A stretch of DNA of 64,000 nt from Acanthacorydalis orientalis (GCA_034766995.1 CM068313.1:37080996-37144995), one strand, 5' to 3'; positions 1-13,644 are shown, numbered from the stretch's first letter. Made by a program: numbers and translations. The notes: generated from the letters alone by a model not told the origin.

Positions 1-3000
1 ATCAATACGAAAACCTTCAGCTGATCCATCCATTGTTATCTCCCAGTTTTTCTTTTCTTTATCAAATGCAGCACGGAGTTCTTGTACAAAACTTAAAAAG
101 TTATCTTTATCAGATGGTACACCGTTGCGATCAGAGGAACCCGGATATTCCCACGCAAGATTAACGCCATCGAGATTATAATAATTTAAAAAATCTGAAA
201 TAATGTAACACTGATTATAAAATATCGAAGAACAATTGTGTCGTATAATTTCAAACATTTTTATAATTATTTTATTCAATATTATTAATTTCAATCAATT
301 CTTTTCTTCGTATTAATTCATTAATTACGAACGTCGACAGTATTTATAAATCGGAAAAAATATAAAAATAAAATTTACTTCCGAAAATATGTGCTTTATT
401 AATTATTAGTTTCATAAAGATGTGAATGAATTTGTAGTATCTAAGAACAACGATTGCATTTATATTTGAAATGTATTAAAAGGAAAAAGTAATTTTCTGA
501 GGAGATTTTATATATGAAGATAATATCTGTTTGGCTACTTGAATTAAGATAATATTTATGTTGACATTCATATAAAATATAAAATCCAAAAGATACACTA
601 ATTGATGATCAGTTGAAATGCAAATATCTTCAGAAATTTCATTCTTAATTGATTTTTAATTGTTTTTGAAACGAAATTAAAATTTTGAAACACATATGAA
701 ACATACCTAAATATGGTAAAGTGCTTAATCAGGCACTAAAAGACAATTAATAGTGTATCAGTCGAAATGGAAACATTGATAATATTATTAATGATTAAAT
801 GAATTTAGTTAATACAGTAACATTAATTCTTAAAATTAACAAAATCAATTGAATATTAACTGTTTAACACATGTTAAATAACTTACCGACTAAACTGTTT
901 ATATATATTTCCCGCCTTTCTTTTTGGGAAACCATTTGCGAAAATTTATGACCGCCTTCTGCCCAACCACCTGCCGATATATAATAAAACTGTTCAGGGA
1001 ATTTTTTTTTCAATTTCGTAAAATTTTGAAGTCCCATTTCATAAATATCTGACTAAAAAGAAATCTTCAATTAGGTTTTTATTGGCTGTAAATATCATAA
1101 TTATGTAAAATATTAACAAGTCCCAAAATAAATCGTTCATTTTTTCGTATATTTTTAAAAGAATCATCATCATTAAAATGTAACTGTAATTGGTACAAAA
1201 TGGCATTTTAATACTTTTTCAATATTATAAAGATAGAAATTCTCTCTCTCTCTCTCTGTATATATATATATATACAAATTTGAGTTAAATATTTTTTTTT
1301 AATATTTGATATTAAAAAAGACAAAAACCATATTACAAGTATAACAGAGTATAAAAACATAAATATTATTATTTGTTCAATATAATGAAATTTATTTTAT
1401 GTTAATTACAAAAATAGATAAAAACGTTATAAAAAACGTAATAGTGTAAGTTAAACTCCCGGAATTCCTATAAAAGAGTAAATATATTGCTATTAACCCT
1501 TTGAGTATCAGCGAAAATTTTCATAAATTTACAAAAAATGCTAGATAATTTTAAACAAAAATGTATGGTTATAGAATAAAATTTATATTTCGGTCAATTT
1601 TGAGTTAAAGCTAATTGAATTTTTACACAATACTAATAACATATTGAACTTCTTTTATTGCTAATAAAATTAAAAATAATTCGAAAGGTTTTACAAGAAT
1701 TAAATATAAAAGAAATTGATTCTAGGTTTTTACGCTGACACTGTTCGTTCATTTATGAGAAAAATATACCGCACGGGGGATTTTTTTGCGAACGTCAATA
1801 TTGTGGAAACAAAGGTAGATAAGTGGATAAAATAAAAAATAAAATTTAATTTAGTCGCGGCAACTTTTCACACAATTTGAACTGTAATATCGACACTAAA
1901 TTCAACAATTTAGTTTAGTCAACCATTCAGTCAGTTTTCGCACACGACCTTAGAATAAAACGGATAGAACACATAAAGTATATGTGAATTAACTTTTGAC
2001 GTCCTTTCTATGAAGCAAAGTTGACTTTTTTATGAGTTATAGCGCTTAGAAAACCGAGGAGCAACATATCGTTCTTGGCAATTTTCACAAATGTACGGAG
2101 GAGCGATATACCGCTCGATGGCACTCAATTGGTTAAAGTTTATTGATAAATATTATTCGACTCAATTAATTGAATTTTTCTAGAAATACATTTATTTTGT
2201 TGTGAATATATAATTATTTTTTGAAAACAGTTATAGTTTTTTCCTGAATATTAATTGGATTTAATAATAATAGAATATTAAAAATTCTTCATTTATTTCT
2301 TTACTATGCTATCAATAGAAAAAAGGGGGCAAGTTACATAGATAAGTTAAAAAATCAAAAACGAAATTTAGATTAGGCACATGAGATAGAAGTTTAAGGG
2401 AGTAGACTGTTTGTTGAAATGTATAGATTATATGAAACACTATTTTTAAATTCAAATACTTAAATAATATTCATATAATTAAACTAAAAAGAATAGAAAC
2501 GGTTAAAAACTTATTTTTCAATATAAATTTCACATCATCACGTTAGGTTCACGGATTTTCGGCGACAATTTTTATTTTTTTTTAATGAAATTTTATTCAT
2601 TATGTGTGATATTTTATAACCCTTATTTTCCATTGGAAAATAGGTAAATTCCATATAGTTTCACCATTTGGTTATGTATATAATTATTCGCATACATCTT
2701 AGTACACAAAAACTTCCTGAAAAGTACTAGTACAGTCAAGTTTTTTGTAATTGAAAGGATCTAATTAAAACATTTGGAAATATATTGTAACAAATTTATA
2801 GATTTTGTATTTATTTATGTATTATTTAATTTATAACATAAAAATATTAACAATATTTTATAAAAAATTTAGAATAAACGCACTTTATTAAAAATAACCT
2901 TGCTTCTTTCCGCGAAAAAAATATTGGCTCAGCTCTGTTTTAATTTACTAATTTCACTACAATGAATTTCTCAACCCTGCAACTACTTTTATAAGTAGAT

Positions 3001-4274
3001 ACATCCCCAGTAAATCATTATTTGTGCGACATTGAAGTTGTGGTAAGGCGTTTTTTTTTCAAATTGTATGGTAAAGTGTCAATAAAATGAAATCATGGGT
3101 CGAAAAACTAAGAAAACTATATTATCTGAACGAAAAATTACTTTGGATTTGCGTGCAAAAGGGAAATCATACGGGTTTATTAATGAATTAATAAATAAAA
3201 GCCGATTTACAGTTCGAAATGTAATTAATCTTTGTAAATTTCCTTGCTTTTTTTTAAAAAAAAAGCAAGAAAAACCTAGAAAACCAAACAAGAAGTGTAC
3301 GTCCAAGGAAACTTTCGAATAAAGAAGAACGACCTACTATAAAAAGAATTAAAAAAGATCCAAAAATCACTTCATCAGAAGTAGCGGCATAGTGAAAAAT
3401 AGGCTTTAATGAAACTGTAACCCACAGAACCGTGCAAAATATATTAAATAAAGCGAGTACGTACGAAAAATTCTATATAAGTAAATTTAATAAGAGTAAA
3501 AGAATTAGCTATGCAAAAGACTACCAAAACAAAAATATACATTTTGGGAAAAGAATCATCTTTTCTCATGAAAGTAAATTTAATATTTTTCGCTACGATG
3601 GCGGAATATCTGTCTGGTGAAAACCTCTAATATAGAAAATTGAATACTGAACATTTTTTACCCACTGTAAAACATGGGGGTGGCGGAGTAATTGTGTGGG
3701 TTTTCATGGCGGCATCTGATGAATGAGAGGTTTTTTTCATTGATGGGGTAATGGATAAGATCGTTTATATAAATATTTTGAAAAAAAAACTTAAAAAAGC
3801 ACTGAAAAGCCGTGCCTTGAATATGACTTCTCCTTTCAACATGACAATGATCCCAAGTACATAGCCCATGTAGTAAAGGAATGGATTTTGATAGCATCAC
3901 AAAATAACACATCACCACAATCTCCTGATTTAGATCCGACCGCGCGTTTATGGGATATGCAAGATATGAAGATTAGCAAACATAATGTAACTAATAAATC
4001 TCAATTAAAGGAAGTGATTGTACACGAATGGGGAAATACAAATCGAGAAGTGATTTACAAATTAATTTCTTCGATGCCAAATAGATTAAAAGAGCTGATA
4101 ATGAGAAAAGGTTTACCGGCTTATTATTAATTTCAAGTTTTCTAAAAATACTTATTAGTGAAATTCAAATTGCTACTTTTTTGCGAAGAAAAACGAAACT
4201 ATTTTGATTAATGCCATTTTTTTGCAGTTCTAATGAATTATTGTTATTATTTAATAAATATATAAAAAATAAAT

Positions 4275-4311
<37 letters not shown>

Positions 4312-4436
4312 AATATTATTAAATTAATAATACATTAATAAATATAAAATATATAAATTTGTTAGAAAATATTTTCAAATGTTTCAATTATACCCTTTCA
4401 ATTACAAAAATGTTAATTGTGCCAATACATTTTTCG

Positions 4437-4492
<56 letters not shown>

Positions 4493-7400
4493 GCAATATT
4501 TGAAATGTATCGATTTTGGATATTCACTGAACTAATAAAATCATAAATATGTCTCTCTATACGATTATTAATTTTTCAAATATAATTATTCTTAAAAAAA
4601 TTACATTATTTAATTGCATTAATTCAGAAAATAAGTATATATTTAATAACTGCTTTTTTTATATTTATTTCAATGTTCAGTTACACAATCGCTACTAAGT
4701 TAATTCAAAAATATTTAATGAATATTGAAATTTGAAGTACATACTTGCTGTTCGCGAATTAAAACATTCCACGTATCGTTATTCACCCCAATGTAAGCGT
4801 ACACGAGATGTGTACATTGGTCTTCTGGAATATCATTAACGGTGTATCGACCCAAACTGGGTCTGTACACTCCCCAGCTACTGTAATAACATACGATTCG
4901 AGCATTGAGAGCAACTACACACCCTGAAAAATAAACTAGTTTGTAAATTACTGAAATTCAGATATTATTTTAAAAATAATAAATATGATAAATAAAAATA
5001 TTTAATCGTGTATATAAAGTAACATTTCATTTTGATTCGTACAGATTATAAATGAATTGATTTTAACAAACTACGTAACGATATTTCAAATTATCATATA
5101 TTTTAATTACTTTTTTTTAATAAACAAAACCAGTTTTCACTGATAAATAGATAAAGGCAGTTTGATATTTTTCGGGAATCGAGATAAGTAAATAATAAAT
5201 CAATATTAAATGTATGACTAAATGAGTTAAACGAAAAAAGTAGTCAACAGGTAAAAAAATATTGTCAGTTTATCTAAACATATTACTCCAACTTCTTCGA
5301 TGAACTATATATTTTTTACATAGATCAGACTGAAAATTTTATTTTCAAATAAACAAAATATTTTTGAAAATTTCGATTCTTTTTCGTTTTTATTTTTATT
5401 TTTTAAATATTATCTCTTATTTTGTATATCTATTTTTTTATACGCTCGAATTAATTGTAAAAGTATGTGAACTATCATTTAAAAGATAGTTATAAATTAA
5501 ATTTAAGTTTTAATCACCGATTCGGAGGTCTTAAACGATAATTCATATATTTTATATTTTTTTGTAAAGAATAGGACAAATCATAAAATGCCAGGTCAAG
5601 TCAAAGTCAAAATGAAGGATGCGACATTGTAACAATTCTGAAATAACAGAATGGTCAGAATAAGGTGTATCTTAAGTTTATAAGTTACATAGAAGTTTGC
5701 ATTTGGGTCAGAAAATTTTGTAAGATATATTAAAAATGTTCCAAACTGCATTTAAGCATAACTAAATTATCTTTGTATAGAAAACATTTTTTTCCATAAA
5801 ATGAAAGAGTAACTCCGCAATTGTAATTATTAATTTCCAATCTTAAATCGTCAATGCTTTGAGTATTATGTGTAATAATTGAGTATTATTTTTAAAATAT
5901 GTTCATGAATAAAAATCACAAAAGATCAAATTTTAAATGACAACAGTCATTTCGATATTAATATAATATTGAATAAGTCTCTCCAATGAAAGATGGTTTC
6001 GTTTAAAGTGTGACTGTCCTAGTTCTACGGTAATCCTATTAAAAAAGAACGAATTGTAAGCAAGGATAATTATTTTCAGTTACCATAAACCGAAATGTAT
6101 TTGAAGGGAATGATTTTTGAATGATGAAATAAAAAGAACAATATTATGAAATACAAAATTTTGAAAGATATTATGAAAAGCTGGTGAAATTCAGATACAA
6201 AGTAAAGAAAGGTTCTGGTTTATAAATACGAAAGCCATTATGTAAATTATAAAAATGTCGTATGCTGAACTAGGGAGTAGTTAGAACACATAGGATATTC
6301 GATATATCTCATATCTTTGAATTAATAATTATTTATATTTCAAAAATTTTTTGAAAATGACAACAGTTTAAGTAAGAGGTGGGAAACCTGTGGCCTTCTA
6401 GGGCCTTAAGTGCTGCCTTTTGACTGAATGCAAAATTTACAGGACAAGTCTTTTTTGCAGTGAAAATTCTTTTTGAATCATGGTGAGTCACGAAACTCGA
6501 ACTGCAGTCTCGTTCGTGACGTTGTTTGATGCTAAGAAAAATCTAATTGAAATATGGAAAAATGCAGTAGAATATCCACGCCTTCGGTAACGTGCCCGAA
6601 AAATATTTTCTAGCTTTTCAATCGCTTATTTCTTTAAATCTACATTCTCCTACCTAACCCAAATCAAGACATCCTTCAAAGTCACAAATGACGGATACCC
6701 ATCTAGAGGATCAACTGGAACTGCAGACCTCCATGCTACAACCAAATATTCAAGTCCTTTCCAACAAAAAGCAGACACAAAAAAATCATTAAAAGATTAG
6801 TTAGCTTTAAAATTAACAAATAGTTTCATTTGTTGAAATTATTAAGTATATAGTAGTTGGATTTTTACAAAGTAATGTACATTTTTAAGTATATCTAATT
6901 GAAGTTTCTTGAATGCGGCCTTATTTGATTACAGATAAATAAATACGGACTTCCAACATGAAAAGGTTCCTCATCTATGGTTTAAGTGCTGTCAAAGATT
7001 ATTTTCACTTCAAAGAAAAATATTTTTTTATAAAAATACCGACAGGCTACCCAAAGTTAAAAAAATAGTTGCTGATCGAAATAAAAATCATATTGGATAC
7101 TGAGAATAAACAAAAATTAAACTATATTTAAATATTTATTTAATATATTTTAAATTATAATTTATTATTTTTATTTTTTTTTCTAAAAAAAAAACAGTAA
7201 CACATTATATTTAAAGACAGTTTTATAAAATATTTGAAGATAACATTTAAATAAAAAATTGAAATATCAAATTGTTTTTCGGAGAAAAGTTTAAATAAGC
7301 AAATAATAAAACTAAATCATTCATCAATTACTTACTAAGAATGATAAGTTTAAAAATAATAATTAACTTTTCATATTTAAATAATTACTCTTACATATGA

Positions 7401-8360
7401 AACATTAGATACTGTATTTTTGTAATTGTTTGAAAAAACTACTTTGTATTTTTTAATTGTTTGGTTTTTTTTAAACAGATTTAATATGATTGTAACTACG
7501 AATTTAGATTAGAAATACAAATGTGTGTTTAAGAGAATTAAGTATCAAAATGTAAAAAAAAAACGATAAAATGAAAATATATTAATATCACAAATGTGAA
7601 GATAAAAATAACAATGTATTATTATTATTAAATGTCAAATAATTCTCTTTCTCTCAAATTGAAAATAATAACCAGTTATGTTGTTCTTGTTTTTTTGATG
7701 CGAATTACATGCGTCATAAATCATGAATTATATTTGCCATATCTTAAATCAGTTTGTTATTGACTTAGATTAACTTTTATTTAGAAATATATTACATTTG
7801 TTATCTTTTATTATCTTCTTAATAATAAAGATCTACATTTGTCGTCACTTTGTCCCGCGAACAAAGTGACGAGAAATGTTTACTTTATCAGCTCATAAGT
7901 TTCACGTTTAATTCATTATGTTTCGATCCTAGGTATTTTTTATGTTTAAATACATTATGTTATAAAAACCGATAAACAGTTTTTTTTTCTTTCTATGTTG
8001 CTTTCTATTTTCCTGTCAGTTTTGACGAGCTATATGTTAGTAGTAATATAAATGTCATTTTCGATAATACTTTAAAAGAATTTTAAAAGACTTTCAAATG
8101 GAACTAAAGAAAAATTTAAATGGAATATTTGTTACACCATACACGACCTTACGATGCTTCAATTTTATTAAACGTTTATATTCATTTAAATTTGAAATAT
8201 TTTGAAATATGTTCCAAGAAGACATTGTGTTTAATAACAGATCATATAAAATTGAATACACGTTTTTGTAAGAATTTAATAATATTTGTATTAATGCTTA
8301 GTACTCACCGGTTATTGAGAATAAAAACACGCACAATAAAATACAATTTTTACTAATCAT
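1..8360 (-). CDS. Chitinase-like gene A (GH18), partial; C-terminal exons lie left of the window
   Basis: Secreted GH18 chitinase-like protein. Coding exons read on the minus strand: 8309-8360 (signal peptide starting MISKNCILLCVFLFSI), 4745-4923, 887-1052 and 1-194 (cut by the window edge). All junctions are GT-AG and the phases match genes B-D. Exon 2 encodes the first beta-strand region ([15 protein letters not shown]) and a [14 protein letters not shown] segment, with the two Cys that normally form the first disulphide. Exon 3 has the ISAGGW motif. Exon 4 carries the catalytic region as DGVNLAWE (D141-E148) where active GH18 chitinases have DGxDxDWE: the second Asp is Asn144 and the third Asp is Ala146, with Glu148 kept. 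Loss of the third Asp predicts little or no hydrolysis. It is closest to gene B in sequence. Introns 1 and 2 hold hAT, Tc1 and piggyBac-like insertions. Seen: exons and motifs; inferred: loss of activity. Confidence 0.88.
1493..2136. mobile_element. TTAA-flanked piggyBac-like nonautonomous element
   Basis: A 644-bp segment in intron 2 of gene A is bounded by TTAA at both ends. Left terminus reads TTAACCCTTTGAGTATC and the right terminus, on the opposite strand, TTAACCAATTGAGTGCC: an imperfect inverted pair of the CCCTTTGAG type known from piggyBac-like MITEs. No transposase remains. GC content is higher than in the neighbouring DNA (CGCTC/GAGCGG blocks near the right end). Confidence 0.6.
2713..4440 (+). 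mobile_element. Tc1-like transposon with about 120-bp terminal inverted repeats
   Basis: The ends at about 2713-2830 and 4320-4440 are inverted copies of each other at roughly 85% identity over about 120 bp (shared core TTTTTGTAATTGAAAGG). Between them is a plus-strand Tc1-type transposase relic: N-terminal helix-turn-helix part from 3095 (MGRKTKKTILSERKITLDL), a middle region with QHDNDPKY (second catalytic Asp), and SPDLDPTARLWD near 3930 where active copies have SPDLNPIEHLWD, so the final catalytic acidic residue is gone. The tail ends GLPAYY at 4130. Inserted in intron 2 of gene A. Confidence 0.85.
3095..4130 (+). pseudogene. Tc1-like transposase, broken by stops and frameshifts
   Basis: Readable as three pieces in shifting frames: 3095-3322 (DNA-binding domain), 3432-3620 (linker and start of the catalytic core) and 3888-4130 (C-terminal catalytic part). 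Stops after each piece and the lost catalytic position make it inactive. Flanked by the inverted ends of its own element. Confidence 0.8.
6374..6979. mobile_element. Nonautonomous hAT element with perfect 8-bp target duplication
   Basis: A 606-bp element in intron 1 of gene A is flanked by identical octamers GTTTAAGT at 6366-6373 and 6980-6987. Left end AAGAGGTGGGAAACC and right end (reverse strand) CATAGATGAGGAACC form an imperfect inverted pair of hAT type. The interior holds no recognisable transposase domain. Confidence 0.75.
7790..8040 (-). repeat. Dispersed hairpin repeat, copy 1 (intron 1 of gene A)
   Basis: The centre is a near-perfect hairpin at 7843-7871 with arms CGTCACTTTGT / ACAAAGTGACG. 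Flanking sequence (GAAACTTATGAGCTGA on the reverse strand) is shared with copies at 19500-19770 and 29900-30090, so this is one mobile family. The copy sits in opposite orientation to the other two. Confidence 0.65.
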
Positions 8361-8553
8361 CTTTAGCAAATTATCAAAATTAACAGGATATTGAAAATTT
8401 GTTTATCGTGTTCATTACAGAGAACCGGTTTACATGCGATGTGGAAAAAGACAAAACTGACCTCTTGACTTGATGTTCTCACATATGATACTGTAGAGTT
8501 ATTTGTCATGGTCAATCGAGCTAGACCATATCAAAAAAACAGAACGGGAAATC

Positions 8554-8660
<107 letters not shown>

Positions 8661-9105
8661 ACACGAATATAAAACACGTGAGTGAATTATGTGTATTTTC
8701 TCTTTCTGAATCCAAGGTTATCATATTAAAATTTTTAATATAAAATTGCAAACAAACAAGGAATCTCAATTCGCATCTATTTTGTCAATGAAAGGAAAAC
8801 CGCAGAAAAATTTATTAGAGGGAAAAAAAATCTCTCCGAATAACATCAAAAATGAAATTAATTAAATGTACAAGACAATCAATTCTTTAACGAAAAAGAA
8901 ACGTATATAAAGCTTGATCTCAAACCAGAAACAATGCTCAGTGAGACAAATGAATATTTTTTAGATTATAATCAAGTAGTACACTTGCTTAATTTGAAAT
9001 TGAATAAACTTCAATAAAACATTTCTTTCGATTATTTATATGCTTTATTACAACGTATGTGTTTTATTGAAATATTGTTAGAAAGTGTATATCTTTATAT
9101 TAAGT

Positions 9106-9180
9106 TTAACCTTTTGCACTCGACGTGTCCCCGTACGGGGACACGGTATGTTTCTTAACAACTCGACTTCTGGACGGGAA
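9106..9180. repeat. TTAA end with a 20-bp palindrome, possible piggyBac-like terminus
   Basis: TTAACCTTTTGCACTCG is followed directly by the self-complementary GTGTCCCCGTACGGGGACAC, a GC-rich island in AT-rich DNA. Both features resemble the ends of piggyBac-like elements, but I could not find the partner end, so only one terminus is claimed. Confidence 0.35.
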
Positions 9181-9804
9181 CATTGGAATATTCTGTTGCC
9201 CTGTGTTATATTCTCCTGAAATAAGTAGCTTTATTACGACGTTACATGCAGATTGAAAAAAATTATTTTTTTAAGGCAAAAAAAAGTCCAAATTTACTAA
9301 ATCAGAAATAAAATATTTTCATTTCGATATGTAGGACAGATATTCTGTTATTTATTGCAGCAAAAAAAAAAATTATATGTAAATTTAACGATTTTGCGAA
9401 TCTCTCGACGTTGAGTTATACATTTAAGCGAAGAACAAATAAGTAAAAAATAAAAATAAATATGTATAACTTTCTTATCAGTTCAATATTGAAATTTATA
9501 ATTCTCAGTTTGAGTACTAGTATCTTTCAGAATACATGCAAATAACATTTAAGTGAACATTAGTGTTGTGTGTTGTTTAAGGAGCCACTATATAGCACTA
9601 TGTAAACGGTATCAATTTACAATATATAATTAAAATTTTATTGAAATTTTATTTATTTCAATTTGTTAAGGTGTCTTGATTATTTCTTCGAGTTGCTGGT
9701 ATATCAAGTCGGGTTAGTTAGTTATTGAGGTTTATAATTCTATATGGGGAAAAGCATATTCCAAATAGTATATTTGTAACCTACTGTTAGTAGCACGAAA
9801 ATTG

Positions 9805-10825
9805 ATTCATTTAAATCGGTCATTTCAAAAACTACATAAGTCGTGGTTTTTTTCAAAATTATTTTTTTATGTCGATATTAGATCCTTGAGGGCAGTCTCA
9901 TATTCATCATAAAAATTACATTGGCCACGTTGCGCCTAGCTGTCGGACATGCTCATTCTTTTCTCTTAATGACCGTAATTTTGGAGTTATTAAAAACATT
10001 ACGAAAAAATTATCGTATATATGTGCCAAAGAATACGTTCAAGCCTGCATAAAATTTTCAGTAAAAGAAGTACAAACTGAGGAGATTTTTGAATTTAAGA
10101 AATGGTTTCCTCCGTTTTACAGAGAAAAAACTGTTTATCAATTGAATATTGTTAGAGAAAGACCAGAAAAAATACTTGCTCTTTCAACATACATAAGCTT
10201 TCAATACGATTCTAGTAAAATTGGGATGGTGAAGACTGAGGAATTCATAGATGGTTCATAAAAAAAAACACATTCCAGCTGCTAAAACATACTACAGTTG
10301 TGATGTCATTTCTGTCTGCGAAAGCATATGAATCGAAAATTTCGAACAAGTATAAAAAGTAGACAAATTTAAACAAGTGAAAGATAGCATCTTGGAGGAG
10401 CACATGTCAATATACAACGAAATATTCAGCTGGCCAACCGAAGGAATGGAAGAAATCGCTAGAATCCGATGGCGAATATGATTATACACCTTAATATTAG
10501 ATTGTAACCGAGATAAATATTTGTGTGCTATAGTATAATGTTTTTTAAAAAATAATCATAATAAAAAAAATCTTTTTGAAACAATTTATTAAGCATTTAA
10601 TACTATTTCCTGCACTACATAAGTCAAAACAATTTACATTAATATTTTTTATACATTAAGGATTCATAGGACGGCAACTATTAAGCAAATAACAAATTAA
10701 AGCCTTAAAAGACATATTAACAAAGAAAATCTTTAATTTTGTGTCACGCGGTTATTATTGAATCCTGTAAAATTTAAATTCTGTGCCTTATGTAGTTTTT
10801 GAAATGACCGATTCAATTATTTTTA
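9805..10825 (+). mobile_element. Unidentified DNA element with 27-bp inverted ends and coding relic
   Basis: An exact 27-bp inverted pair lies at 9814-9840 and 10787-10813 (core GGTCATTTCAAAAACTACA). Between them the plus strand has coding-like sequence: LAVGHAHSFSLNDRNFGVI and a YIYVPKN segment near 9935-10035, then after a frameshift KEYVQACIKFSVKEVQTEE through KTEEFIDGS (to about 10260). The GHxHS...D..FG pattern recalls a transposon-linked insect protein family that I remember only loosely (DUF7869-like). Element class is not established. Confidence 0.5.
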
Positions 10826-11319
10826 TTCGTTTAATAAGAGGGAAAGATAGCAACATTAAAAATTGTTACACATATAAAGGACATTAGCTTTTTAAAAAAT
10901 AAAAACACGAGAAGAATTATTTTTTGTAAGTTACCTTTGTAACTCCGTTCTTCTGTATTATCATTTTTAACTAACTTTCACGTTCATAATGGGATGCATC
11001 TTCTAATCTACGCGAGGGCTGATAACGTGAGTCTTCAATACAAATTACGGAAGTAAGAAAAACAAATTTTAAATGTTTGTAGCTTAATTATAGTTAATAT
11101 ATATGTATGTATATGTGTATATATATATATAAAATAGTATTTAGCCACAAAAAATTAAAAGTTTGCAAAAAATAATCTATTGCTATGGTTATACAGGCAT
11201 ACTAATACATACACATACACCTATATATATATATATATAACAATTATGTTGCTATATAGCTGATAATAATTACATAGACATAATGAGTTTTAAAAATATG
11301 TTTATTTTTTCATTCGGTT

Positions 11320-11406
11320 GCAGGTACAGACTTATAATTGAGAAGTGGGCGAACGCAGCGAGCACGGAGGTTGGTGAGCAAAGCGAGCAGGATACAAAGC
11401 CACCTA

Positions 11407-11408
<2 letters not shown>
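11320..11408 (+). mobile_element. Helitron-like 3' terminus
   Basis: A GC-rich segment with repeated GCGAACGCAGCGAGC / GCAAAGCGAGC words ends in CTAGT at 11404-11408 and is followed immediately by (AT)n. Helitrons end in CTRRT and insert between A and T. The 5' part is not visible, so this is a fragment. Confidence 0.4.
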
Positions 11409-11461
<53 letters not shown>

Positions 11462-11820
11462 AAAAACTGTGCTAATTGAATTCATTTGATGTACAAAACG
11501 AAGATACAAACATTATGAATAAAATTAGAAATTAATTAAGTTTATTCATTGACAATGCGAATTTTATATAATATTTTTCAGTTTGAAATTGATCTGATAA
11601 CATTTTTAAAAATAACACATTTTTCGATGGTTAATTTATACCAAAAACAACAATAAAAACGGTTTTGTTGTATGTTTATTTATTTATTGCACTATGGCTC
11701 CGATTTTATTCTTTGTAGTTTAATTGCTCCATTGCCTCTTTTACATATCTTATTCGTCCCCAAACCAGTACTGTAAATAAATTACATTAATTATATTAAA
11801 TAACATATTTACACACACGC

Positions 11821-11860
<40 letters not shown>

Positions 11861-11861
<1 letters not shown>

Positions 11862-12059
11862 AGGTAACCCTCGTATAACGCAGAAGTTAGTTTCCGAAAA
11901 AAATTTTACGTTATAAAAATCACGTTATATGAGGATGTGACATATCGTACAGCCAGACACCAAATTGCCACTTCAACCACTCTTCGTTTTTTTTGTGAGA
12001 TTGTTATAATGTATGAACCGCATTATATATGTATCGCGGTTACACGAAGATTACCTGTA
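11861..12059. mobile_element. Pogo/Tigger-type MITE
   Basis: About 200 bp with inverted ends AGGTAACCCTCGTATAACG (left) and AGGTAATCTTCGTGTAACC (right, reverse strand), each next to TA. No coding content. The GTAAYC-CGTRTAACG form fits pogo-derived MITEs. Confidence 0.55.
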
Positions 12060-12152
12060 TATATAAAAAAAATGTAAATAATTATTATTTTTCTTAAGAC
12101 AAAATAAAATATTTATTTAATTCATATGAACTTCGAGTTTTTGATACACTTT

Positions 12153-12183
<31 letters not shown>

Positions 12184-13161
12184 CTTTTGTAATGTTCTTA
12201 AATTATATGTAATAATGTTTATTTTTAAAACGAATAATAGAATAATATAAAAATAAAAATCAGTATATTATAGATCAATGTTTTAGATTAGATATCATTA
12301 TAAAAGAATCCGAATTTAATACATAATGTAAATTTTTCTCTTGCAAATAAATTAAAGCTTCAAATAATATAATACTTGTTTGTAAAACAAAATATATAAA
12401 AAGTATTATATCCAGTTCTCGTCCAAAATAAGGATATTTTTTAATGTGATATAAAAAAGAGAGTGTAAAATTAAATATGAAAATTACTTAATGAAATTTT
12501 CAAAATGATCGCAAAAAGAATAAGAAAATAATGAATACTTTTTGAATTGGTTATGTACAAATAATTGTTAATGAAAATAGAATGTAGCACTTACAGTACA
12601 TTATTTAAAAATTAATTTTGTAAAAATTTAAATATTTATTGTAAAGATTTCACGTGAAACTTTTACAAGTCGAAATAAATATAATTTTTAAATTAAATTA
12701 TAGGACGTAAAGAATTTACTTGCATACAAAAAATAACATTTGTGCGTTTTACACAGCATTATTTAAATGATGCAGTTTTGAACTGAAAATAATGGTATTC
12801 TAGGAGAATTATATAGTATTTTTAATTGATACCAAATTAAATTTTCAACTGCGATACAGTTTGCGAGAATACTTAAAGATACAATCAAATAAATCGTCGA
12901 TACTAAAGAGGTATAAAAAGTTTATAAAGAATACAAAAACATTTACTGTCGTTAAATATTATTCGGCAGATAAAATCCAAGTATATAAATATAAGTATTG
13001 ATAACGAAAAATTCCAGATTAATTAGTGCTTTATTCACTAAAATTGATTGGTATTCAAATTAACCGTAAATTTCAAATACCTTTTTCAATAATCTATAAA
13101 AACGTACTCATACGTTCGAGGGTTATTTTTATTCAATTGGAACGGTTTATTCCTATAATTC

Positions 13162-13240
<79 letters not shown>

Positions 13241-13260
13241 TATATAAGTATATTAGTATA

Positions 13261-13644
13261 TTAGTGATGGGCAACTAATACATTTCGATACGGTAAATCG
13301 ATTTATGGTTCGTTATTTTTCGATTAATAATTGAATTTAAAATACTGTGATTTATATCCATTAATACATCAGTATATGAGAAAATAATGAGTTTCTTTAT
13401 TTATCACATTCAACAGCACTGGACCGCAAGTTCAAGACATCATATTCCAATGATGAAGTAACAGAATCTCATATTCAAGTAATTTAGAATTTCATTATTC
13501 AAATGTTTGTTTTGAAATTATTTAATTTTACTAATATATTTCTTATCGATTAAAGGGACAATTACTCACTAGAATCGATTATTTAATTTTCGATTTGTTT
13601 CGATTCTGATTAATGATTAACTAAATTTAAACACACATCACTAA

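Noticed and set aside
8120..8356. 78-codon plus-strand frame
   Set aside because: It lies opposite the gene A signal-peptide exon and has no homology or splice support.
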